Shown here: in pieces, positions 5,464 to 11,196 of the stretch
Numbering within the stretch: position 1 is the first letter of the stretch
Layout: the number at the start of each line of letters is the position of its first letter
Origin: Ruminococcus sp.
GTDB lineage: Bacteria > Bacillota > Clostridia > Oscillospirales > Ruminococcaceae
Length of the DNA: 11,196 nucleotides
Direction of reading: 5' to 3'
Assembly: GCA_024697705.1 (NCBI GenBank)
Contig: JAILFF010000027.1
Coordinates: 1 to 11,196 of the forward strand
The notes under the pieces: model-generated
What the model was told of the DNA's origin: nothing
Databases searched by the model: none
The model's input: only the letters and a program-made list of their open reading frames with translations
Made by a program: the position numbers and the translations under genes

Positions 5464-5516
5464 AATAATCGGTACTTCCCGTGCCGGATATTATTAAGAT
5501 AAGGAAGTGATGCTTT
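5464..5516 (+). promoter_or_regulatory. Second leader hairpin and ribosome binding site, with possible RBS sequestration
   Basis: AATAAT-CGGTAC (5464-5475) pairs with GTGCCG (5481-5486) and ATTATT (5490-5495) around a TTCCC loop, with a 3-nt bulge. The ribosome binding site AAGGAAG is at 5501-5507, 9 nt before the TTG. ACTTCC (5474-5479) is exactly complementary both to GGAAGT at 5503-5508, which covers the ribosome binding site, and to GGAAGT at 5435-5440, which overlaps the terminator stem. This allows mutually exclusive pairings. Confidence 0.5.
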
Positions 5517-7598
5517 TTGAAGAATTCATTTACCTATAAAGCTACCGACAAGATCGCGGGCTTCGACTGCCGCCCGGGTATCTATACCCTGAACGGCGCG
5601 TCTGCTATGCTCCATGCGGTGAATTTCAATATCCACTCAATGGGCGCGAAAAGCTGCTCGGTCGTGCTGTTCAGACGCGGCGAGACCGACCCCTTCGCTA
5701 TAATCCCCATACCCGACAGCTACCGTATCGGCGATACCTGGGCTATCATGATCTACGGGCTTGATATTTACGAGATCGAATACTGCTACCGTTTTTCGGG
5801 CGAATTTGCCCCCGAAAAGGGTCTGCTGTTCAATGAGCATACCAATATCCTCGACCCCTATGCCCGCGCCGTCACGGGTCAGAGCGTCTGGGGCAAGAAA
5901 TCGACGATAAGCGACTGCTACCACGGGCGTATCTGCACCGATAAGTTCGACTGGGGCAACTTCTCAAAAAAGGAAGTGCCTTTCAGCGACCTTGTTATCT
6001 ACGAGCTTCACGTCAGGGGCTTTACAAAGATGCTGAGCTCCGGCGTTGTCAATCCCGGTACCTTTAACGGCGTTGTCGAGAAGATACCTTATTTAAGAGA
6101 GCTCGGCGTGAACGCGCTTGAGCTTATGCCGATATTCGAGTTCGACGAGCTTTTTGAAGACCGCGAGTACAAGGGCAGCAAGCTGATGAATTACTGGGGT
6201 TATAATACCACCTGCTTCTTCGCGCCGAATACCAGCTACGCCTCGAATGTCGAATACAATCACGAGGGCGATGAGCTTAAAGAGCTTATCCGCACCTGCA
6301 ACGAGAACGGCATAATGGTCTTTTTGGACGTAGTGTTCAACCATACTTCGGAGGGCAACGAGGACGGCACTATCTTTTCGTTCAAGGGGCTTGACAATAA
6401 CGTATATTATATGCTCACGCCCGACGGCAAATACGTCAATTACAGCGGCTGCGGAAATACGCTTAACTGCAATCACCCCATTGTGCAGAGGTTCATCATC
6501 GACTGCCTGCGCTACTGGGTCATCGAATACCGCGTTGACGGCTTCCGCTTCGACCTTGCCTCGATACTCGGGCGCAGCGAGGACGGCGCTCCGATGGAGA
6601 ATCCTCCGCTGCTGAAAATGATAGCCTACGACCCGATCTTAAGCGGCTGCAAGCTGATAGCCGAAGCGTGGGACGCGGGCGGCTTGTATCAGGTCGGCAG
6701 CTTTCCTTCGTGGAATCGCTGGGCTGAATGGAACGGACGTTTCCGCGACGACCTGCGCTGCTTCCTTAAGGGCGATAACAATATGGCGTGGGCGGCGGTG
6801 CAGAGGATCACGGGTTCAGCCGATCTTTACCCGCCCGATCTGCGCGGCGAGAACGCTTCGGTGAACTTCCTCACCTGCCACGACGGATTCACGATGTACG
6901 ATCTCTACTGCTACAATTCCAAGCACAATGAGCGCAACGGCTGGAACAACACCGACGGCGACAACAGCAATACCAGCTGGAACTGCGGCGTTGAGGGCGA
7001 GACCACCAACGAGGAGATCAACGGTCTGCGGCGGCGCATGATAAAGAACGCTTTCACGGCGCTGCTGTGCAGCAGGGGAGCGGTAATGTTCTACGCGGGC
7101 GACGAATTCTGCAACACGCAGTTCGGCAACAACAACGCCTACTGTCAGGACAACGAAATTTCGTGGCTCGACTGGAGCAGGCTGAAAAAGTTCCGCGAGA
7201 TTCACGACTACGTGCGCGACCTTATCGCCTACCGCATGAAGCACAATATCATCAGGCACAAGACAAAGCAGTCGCGGCTGGGATTTCCCGACATCAGCAT
7301 ACACAATTCGATCGCGTGGAACGACACCTTCAAGCCCGACGATCATGTTATCGGCGTGATGTTCGCGGGCAGGGACGAGAACGACAACGAGGACGCGGTC
7401 TTCATCAGCTTTAATGCGTACTGGGAGAGCTGTCCCGTCGAGCTTCCGAATCTCCCCGCCGGGTATGAATGGCAGATCGACTTTTACACCAATTACAAAT
7501 ACGGCGACGACAAGGCGGAAAATATGATAAACCGCAGCGGCAACAGGCTTATCCTCGCGCCGAGAAGTGCGGTAGTAGCGTCAATAAGAAGGCTATAA
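5517..7598 (+). CDS. glgX: Glycogen/alpha-glucan debranching enzyme, GlgX/isoamylase type (GH13)
   Basis: This 693-residue cytoplasmic glycoside hydrolase cleaves alpha-1,6 branches of glycogen or limit dextrins. An N-terminal CBM48-like beta domain (about 20-125) precedes the (beta/alpha)8 barrel (about 155-560) and a C-terminal beta domain. The four GH13 regions are intact: DVVFNH (271-276), GFRFD with nucleophile D346, AEAWD with acid/base E383, and CHD with the transition-state Asp at 456. The DPYARA and YWGYN motifs match the GlgX/isoamylase/pullulanase subfamilies. There is no signal peptide, which favours glycogen turnover over secreted starch digestion. The start is TTG 5517: an in-frame TGA lies just upstream at 5508 and AAGGAAG is 9 nt before it. 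No other glg gene is adjacent; the long leader suggests separate regulation. Pullulanase is the main alternative. Confidence 0.93.
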   Translation: MKNSFTYKATDKIAGFDCRPGIYTLNGASAMLHAVNFNIHSMGAKSCSVVLFRRGETDPFAIIPIPDSYRIGDTWAIMIYGLDIYEIEYCYRFSGEFAPEKGLLFNEHTNILDPYARAVTGQSVWGKKSTISDCYHGRICTDKFDWGNFSKKEVPFSDLVIYELHVRGFTKMLSSGVVNPGTFNGVVEKIPYLRELGVNALELMPIFEFDELFEDREYKGSKLMNYWGYNTTCFFAPNTSYASNVEYNHEGDELKELIRTCNENGIMVFLDVVFNHTSEGNEDGTIFSFKGLDNNVYYMLTPDGKYVNYSGCGNTLNCNHPIVQRFIIDCLRYWVIEYRVDGFRFDLASILGRSEDGAPMENPPLLKMIAYDPILSGCKLIAEAWDAGGLYQVGSFPSWNRWAEWNGRFRDDLRCFLKGDNNMAWAAVQRITGSADLYPPDLRGENASVNFLTCHDGFTMYDLYCYNSKHNERNGWNNTDGDNSNTSWNCGVEGETTNEEINGLRRRMIKNAFTALLCSRGAVMFYAGDEFCNTQFGNNNAYCQDNEISWLDWSRLKKFREIHDYVRDLIAYRMKHNIIRHKTKQSRLGFPDISIHNSIAWNDTFKPDDHVIGVMFAGRDENDNEDAVFISFNAYWESCPVELPNLPAGYEWQIDFYTNYKYGDDKAENMINRSGNRLILAPRSAVVASIRRL

Positions 7599-7638
7599 AA
7601 AACGCCAAACAAGGATAAACCAAAAGCCGCAAAAGAAG

Positions 7639-7705
7639 TCAAACCAAAAGTCTTAGGAAGGGGGTGTGGGGGATAACCCTTCTTCAGAAGGGTTTCCCTC
7701 ACAAA
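7639..7705. repeat. Interspersed palindromic repeat downstream of the debranching-enzyme gene
   Basis: AACCCTTC (7675-7682) and GAAGGGTT (7687-7694) form a perfect stem. It is extended by TGTGGGGGA (7665-7673) with TCCCTCACA (7695-7703), with one G-U pair and one bulged T: 17 bp in all around a TTCA loop. Upstream, AAACCAAAAG occurs twice (7617-7626 and 7641-7650). From memory, the block CAAACCAAAAGTCTT followed by a G-rich palindrome is a recurrent intergenic repeat in Clostridia. There is no T-run, though the hairpin could still slow transcription after the stop at 7598. Confidence 0.75.
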
Positions 7706-7755
7706 AGCCGACGGCGGCAGCAATCTAAACGAAGAAAGAAAGACGAACGGTTCAA

Positions 7756-7849
7756 AATAAAATCGGCAATTTCAAGAATTTCTAACAAAAACGCAGAAGT
7801 GAATAATTCTGCAAAACAGCACAGAAACAAGTAAATTGCCGATTTTATT
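7756..7849. repeat. 17-bp perfect inverted repeat enclosing 60 bp (MITE-like or long hairpin)
   Basis: The arm at 7756-7772 (AATAAAATCGGCAATTT) is the exact reverse complement of 7833-7849. The 60-bp interior carries a smaller hairpin, GCAGAA (7793-7798) with TTCTGC (7807-7812). No open frame and no obvious target duplication are seen. It could be a miniature non-autonomous element or a structured RNA with a long stem. The arms end in TTTTATT when read outward on either strand, so weak bidirectional termination is also possible. Confidence 0.8.
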
Positions 7850-7850
7850 G

Positions 7851-7876
7851 CACGAAAGAGCGAAGCGATTTTCGTG
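7851..7876. repeat. Short hairpin element adjoining the 17-bp inverted repeat
   Basis: CACGAAA (7851-7857) pairs with TTTCGTG (7870-7876) around a 12-nt loop containing GCGAAGCG. It begins one base after the right arm of the previous repeat, so the two may form one composite element. Confidence 0.65.
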
Positions 7877-7899
7877 TAACAGGGGATAGCGCAAAGCAA

Positions 7900-7928
7900 C
7901 GGGCGGGAGCAAGCCCCCGCCCTACAAT
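7900..7928 (-). repeat. GTAG...GCCCG palindromic repeat, copy 1
   Basis: GGGCGGG (7901-7907) and CCCGCCC (7916-7922) form a 7-bp G/C stem. Read on the minus strand the unit is ATTGTAG, the stem, a CTTGCT-containing loop, and GCCCG. The same frame (ATTGTAG, palindrome, GCCCG) recurs at 11158-11187 with a different stem sequence, which marks a repeat family whose structure is better conserved than its stem. Its position 47 bp before the next start codon puts it in the upstream region of that gene. Confidence 0.7.
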
Positions 7929-7975
7929 TATATTTTAATTGCCACATTAATAAAACAGAAAGAATAAAGATAAAT

Positions 7976-9157
7976 ATGAATAACGATATCAACGCAATAA
8001 TCGCGCAGCCCGAGTACGATTTCCTGCGGACGGAGGAACGTCTCGGGAAGAATATAGCCCTGCTGACCTTCGGAGGCAGCAAGGCTTACGGACTGAGCAC
8101 TCCGCAGTCCGACACGGATATCCGCGGGATAATCATGCCGCTGCGCTCCGATCTGCTCGGCGCGGATTTTATCATCAGAGAGTGCGACAAGAACAATGAC
8201 AAGCTCATCTTCGGCGTGAACGGCTTCGAGCAGTACCTCGACCGCGTGACCGACACCTATCTCTATGTACTGAGTAAGATTGTGGGGCTTTTCGTGAAGT
8301 GCAATCCCAATACGATAGAAATGCTCGGCTGTCTGCCCGAGCATTATGTCTGCGTTTCCGAGTGCGGGCAAAAACTTCTCGATAATAAGTCTATGTTTCT
8401 GAGCAAGCTCGCTTACGGCTCGTTCGCGGGCTATGCGCGGGCGCAGTTCCGGCGGCTGAAAAATGCGATAGGCAAAGATGGCGGCGGCGGAGTCACGAAT
8501 GTCTTTCGCTGCATAAGTCTTGCCGATTCGCTCGAAAGGATCCAGCGTCACCTTACCGAGACTTATCCCGGCTATCGGCGCGAGTCGATACAAATGTTCA
8601 TCACCGACCGCGACGGCAATGTTATCACGGTAAACGGCGTACCTGTCGATGCATACGATGTGGGCGTGCTGTTCAACGATGCGGTGACGGAGGTCACGGT
8701 GAACGGCAATCCAATCCCCGACGAGGAAGTGCGCTTGAGCTTCAAGATCAACTTCGATATGATAGAAGCCAACGATTTCAGCGGCGTCTGCAACGAAGTC
8801 ACCTCCGCGATAAAGGAATTCAACAAGCACTTGGGACATCGCAATCACAAAAAGGATGTTTACCACCTGAACAAACACGCCATGCACCTTGTGCGGCTGT
8901 ACCTTATGGCGGAGGATATCCTTCTGCGCGGGGAGATAATCACCTACCGCGAAAAGGAACACGATATGCTTATGAGCATAAAAAACGGAGATTATTATAA
9001 CAAGGAGCAGAATTGCCTTACGACGGAGTTTTTCGACATGGTAAACGGTCTTGACCGCCGCCTGCTCGAAGCGTATCAAAAAAGCAAACTGCCTGACGCG
9101 CCCGACATGGACAAGGTGAACGAGCTGCTTTGCGAGCTTAACGAAAGCTGTCTGTGA
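7976..9157 (+). CDS. DNA polymerase beta-superfamily nucleotidyltransferase (COG3541/RlaP-like)
   Basis: This 393-residue protein has the nucleotidyltransferase signature near its N-terminus. GGSKAYGL (33-40) is followed by SDTDIRG (45-51), with D46 and D48 as probable metal ligands. The C-terminal half has the HLVRLYLMAEDILLRGEI helix typical of the COG3541 (YcgL)/PF10127 group, named RlaP for members linked to RNA repair ligases. The middle (about 180-290) is a long, poorly recognised insert, making the protein larger than many relatives. No RNA ligase, kinase or antitoxin gene flanks it, so substrate (tRNA, another RNA or a small molecule) is unknown. The start ATG 7976 has only a weak purine-rich site (AGAAAGAATAAAG) upstream, and its promoter is not clear because a repeat island fills the region. 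It converges on the GGDEF gene, sharing a terminator. Confidence 0.82.
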   Translation: MNNDINAIIAQPEYDFLRTEERLGKNIALLTFGGSKAYGLSTPQSDTDIRGIIMPLRSDLLGADFIIRECDKNNDKLIFGVNGFEQYLDRVTDTYLYVLSKIVGLFVKCNPNTIEMLGCLPEHYVCVSECGQKLLDNKSMFLSKLAYGSFAGYARAQFRRLKNAIGKDGGGGVTNVFRCISLADSLERIQRHLTETYPGYRRESIQMFITDRDGNVITVNGVPVDAYDVGVLFNDAVTEVTVNGNPIPDEEVRLSFKINFDMIEANDFSGVCNEVTSAIKEFNKHLGHRNHKKDVYHLNKHAMHLVRLYLMAEDILLRGEIITYREKEHDMLMSIKNGDYYNKEQNCLTTEFFDMVNGLDRRLLEAYQKSKLPDAPDMDKVNELLCELNESCL

Positions 9158-9168
9158 TCTGTAAAATC

Positions 9169-9217
9169 TGTAAAAAATAACGGCATCGAGAATGAAAACT
9201 CGGTGCCATGTTTTTTT
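9169..9217. terminator. Bidirectional terminator between the nucleotidyltransferase and GGDEF genes
   Basis: GGCATCGAG (9182-9190) pairs with CTCGGTGCC (9199-9207), 9 bp with one G-U pair. T7 follows on the plus strand (9211-9217). On the minus strand the same stem is followed by a T-rich run complementary to the A-rich 9169-9175. It serves both convergent genes; the T7 tract overlaps the stop codon of the minus-strand gene. Confidence 0.88.
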
Positions 9218-11090
9218 ACTTTTGAGCTCTGCGCTTGCGGGCGCGTTTGTTGATATACATTTCCGCGTCTGCCTGCTTGATCGCCTCGGTGATGTCAAAC
9301 TTGCCGGTGAGCTTTGTTACGAATGCACCGCAGCTAAGTTCTACACGGAAATCGTGCTTAAGCTCGCTCAGCTTACTGTCGATGGCTCCGAATATAGCCT
9401 TCGCGTTACATTCTTCGGGAATGACAGCCATCATTTCGTCGCCGCCGAACCTTACGCATAGCGCGTTATCGGGACAACACTCCTTTAATACCGCCGCAGC
9501 CTCCGCGATGGCGGTGTCTCCTGCCTTGTGACCGTAGGTGTCGTTGATGATCTTCAGTCCGTCAAGATCAGCCATGATAACGGTCAGTTCGCGGTTCAGT
9601 CTGCTTTCGTCGTTTTTGAGCCGTTCGAGAGCGTTCAGGAATCCCGCACGGTTGTACAGTCCCGTCAGCTGATCGCGGCGGTAGGTACGCGCCAGCTGGT
9701 CGGAAAGCGCTCGCTGGTACACCGTATTGATGAATCCGCCTATACCCATCGCCACCGTGTTCGTGATTATCGCGGTCTTGGCGTAGTCGATGATATAGTA
9801 ATCCTTGAAGGAATAGCAGATAAGCCCGAGCGGTTTTTCGAGATAGCTCAGCTCGTTAAAGATCAGCGGAGTATTATTGGCAAGCATCGCCGTCAGCCAT
9901 TCGTGAAGGAAAATGTTGTCAAGTTCTTTCATCGGGCTGCCGAGATCGTAGTCGCTGAAAAACAGCGAGAGCTTGTTGCTTTCGCTTTTCAGCAGGGGAG
10001 TCTGAAAGTAGTTTCTTTCGGTCTCAAAGCATGAGCTGTATACAAAGCAATGGACGTCGTGCATCCGCTCGTTCTTCATCTTGCCGGCAGCTTCCTCGAC
10101 CGAGCCGCTCATCTGCATGGCAACAGTCACGTTGTAAAGCATTGGTATATCGTCCTGGAAGCGGTAAAAGCTGCTGTTAAATCGGGCGAGGATCTCGTTC
10201 GGAGCTTCTTTGTTGGGGCAGCCGCAGGAGCCGTTAGGCAGTAATATGGGCGCGACCTTTTTATTTTCCTTTTTGCCGTGCAGAACGCAGCCGATGATAC
10301 ATTCGCATACCGCGGCGGCAAGTCCCGCGTAGTCGCAGCTTGCGGTGGTAATCCTCGGCGAACAGAAGTTCACTTCGTCGTAGCCGTCAAAGCCCGAGAC
10401 CATGATATCCTCGGGAACGCGGTAGCCTGCTTTTTTGATAACGTCCTCCGCGTTGATAGCCATAATATCGTTGGCGCAGATCACCGCGTCGGGCAAGCCT
10501 TCTTCGGAAATGCGGTCGCTTTCAAGCCGCGCAGTCATCGCCTTGCGGGCGGGAGTTGCCCAAAAATCGCCGTAATCAAACATAGAGGGATTGAACTCTA
10601 TGCCGTTTTCCTCTATCACCCTTTTGAATATCTCTATTCTCTCGTCGGAAAAACGATTGTTCGGAAGACCTGCGAGCATGAAAGGCTTTTTTGCGCCGTG
10701 ATGCTCGATAATGTGTCTTACCACCGCTTCAAAGCCTTTGGCATAATCATATTTTACCGAGATCGTATTATCGTAATCGCCGTCAACGACGATCACGGGA
10801 ACACTTCTGGCGGAAGCGCGTCTTATCAGATGTTCCGATACCCGTTTGGACTTGATCTTCTCGTCCATTATCACCAGGATGTCTATCAGGTTCATGGGGA
10901 CGTTCGAGAAGATCTCTGTTTCGGGGGTGACGGTGTCCTCTTCCCAGTAAAGATCCATATTAAGGGCGAAGATCATCAAGCCGATATTTTCGGCGCAAAG
11001 CTTCTCGCCGAGTTTCTTTATAAAAAGAAATTGCTGCGTGTCGTAAATACGCGAGGTACATACGGCAGCGATTTTTTTGCCGTTTATCAT
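9216..11090 (-). CDS. LacI-type ligand-binding domain fused to a GGDEF (diguanylate cyclase-like) domain
   Basis: A soluble 624-residue protein that probably couples binding of a small ligand to synthesis of c-di-GMP or a related dinucleotide. Residues about 5-290 resemble the LacI/GalR sugar-binding fold (AAVCTSRIYD at the start, AVICANDIMAI, DIMVSGFDGYDEV), ending at a GSCGC motif. No helix-turn-helix precedes it. A linker region of unclear fold (about 300-470) follows, then RDQLTGLYNR (472-481), the metal-site ADLDG (D508) and a GGDEM signature (549-553), so the usual final Phe is Met. The inhibitory RxxD I-site is absent (PDNA at that position). I chose ATG 11090 because GAGGAG sits 6 nt upstream; an ATG at 11150 lacks a site and would add 20 residues encoded across the ribosome binding site. 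No membrane segment is seen. Ligand unknown. Confidence 0.88.
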   Translation of the reverse strand: MINGKKIAAVCTSRIYDTQQFLFIKKLGEKLCAENIGLMIFALNMDLYWEEDTVTPETEIFSNVPMNLIDILVIMDEKIKSKRVSEHLIRRASARSVPVIVVDGDYDNTISVKYDYAKGFEAVVRHIIEHHGAKKPFMLAGLPNNRFSDERIEIFKRVIEENGIEFNPSMFDYGDFWATPARKAMTARLESDRISEEGLPDAVICANDIMAINAEDVIKKAGYRVPEDIMVSGFDGYDEVNFCSPRITTASCDYAGLAAAVCECIIGCVLHGKKENKKVAPILLPNGSCGCPNKEAPNEILARFNSSFYRFQDDIPMLYNVTVAMQMSGSVEEAAGKMKNERMHDVHCFVYSSCFETERNYFQTPLLKSESNKLSLFFSDYDLGSPMKELDNIFLHEWLTAMLANNTPLIFNELSYLEKPLGLICYSFKDYYIIDYAKTAIITNTVAMGIGGFINTVYQRALSDQLARTYRRDQLTGLYNRAGFLNALERLKNDESRLNRELTVIMADLDGLKIINDTYGHKAGDTAIAEAAAVLKECCPDNALCVRFGGDEMMAVIPEECNAKAIFGAIDSKLSELKHDFRVELSCGAFVTKLTGKFDITEAIKQADAEMYINKRARKRRAQK

Positions 11091-11157
11091 ATAACGCTCC
11101 TCGCCCTCCTTTCCGCAATAATAGAGCTGTCCAATAACTTGTTTTGTCATATCACAT

Positions 11158-11187
11158 ATTGTAGTGGCGCACCTGTGTGTGCGCCCG
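11158..11187 (+). repeat. GTAG...GCCCG palindromic repeat, copy 2
   Basis: GGCGCAC (11166-11172) and GTGCGCC (11179-11185) form a 7-bp stem with a CTGTGT loop. They are preceded by ATTGTAG (11158-11164) and followed by CG. The frame matches the copy at 7900-7928, but the stem bases differ. It lies just upstream of the GGDEF gene, so any promoter for that gene is beyond or within this unit. Confidence 0.7.
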
Positions 11188-11196
11188 CAGACAGCT

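Noticed and set aside
5443..5465. Tiny leader peptide starting at a TTG after AAGGAAG (5434-5440)
   Set aside because: The spacing to the ribosome binding site is too short, and the frame overlaps the terminator stem; seven codons carry no recognisable attenuation pattern.
7599..7928. CRISPR array
   Set aside because: The palindromes differ from one another and no regularly spaced direct repeats of one sequence are present.
7928..9298. 456-residue minus-strand open frame opposite the nucleotidyltransferase
   Set aside because: It has low-complexity, Val/His/Ala-rich composition typical of an antisense shadow and runs through the bidirectional terminator into the GGDEF gene.
11091..11150. 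20-residue N-terminal extension of the GGDEF protein from ATG 11150
   Set aside because: No ribosome binding site precedes ATG 11150, and the extension is encoded by the AAAGGAGG/GAGGAG segment that serves ATG 11090.

Overview
The window looks like a piece of chromosome from a low- to mid-GC Gram-positive gut or rumen Clostridia member. A Ruminococcus-like (Oscillospiraceae/Ruminococcaceae) host is my best guess. The support is AAGGAAG/AAAGGAG ribosome binding sites, TTG starts on two housekeeping-type genes, near-consensus sigma-A promoters, and interspersed palindromic repeats of a kind I associate with Clostridia genomes. The taxonomic call is inference; no rRNA is present.

Layout. (1) 1-1620: the end of an integrated mobile element. 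It holds the C-terminal tail of an unidentified charged protein (possibly a mobilisation protein), then a full tyrosine recombinase. The recombinase promoter is bracketed by a perfect 12-bp inverted repeat. (2) 1573-1848: a minus-strand tRNA unit (promoter, tRNA-Met(CAU), tRNA-Glu(UUC), terminator). The 3' end of tRNA-Glu faces the integrase, which is the classic arrangement for integration into a tRNA 3' end. (3) 2051-3631: murA on the minus strand, with its own promoter, a roughly 160-nt leader, a TTG start and a terminator. (4) 3911-5268: a two-gene minus-strand operon, a GNAT acetyltransferase followed by thiD, joined by an ATGA overlap and driven by a consensus promoter. (5) 5352-7598: a plus-strand glycogen/alpha-glucan debranching enzyme (GlgX/isoamylase type) behind a structured leader that contains an intrinsic terminator. 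(6) 7599-7975: a repeat-dense island with four distinct hairpin elements. (7) 7976-9157: a large minimal-type nucleotidyltransferase of the COG3541/PF10127 kind. (8) 9182-11187: a bidirectional terminator, then a minus-strand LacI-type sensor/GGDEF fusion without a DNA-binding domain, preceded by another short palindromic repeat.

How the genes relate. No single pathway joins the window. MurA supplies the first committed step of peptidoglycan synthesis, ThiD phosphorylates the thiamine pyrimidine, and the debranching enzyme serves glycogen or dietary glucan use. The GGDEF protein could couple binding of a small ligand, perhaps a sugar, to cyclic-di-GMP or a related signal. The least explained parts are the debranching-enzyme leader RNA, the repeat island and the operator-like repeat at the integrase promoter.
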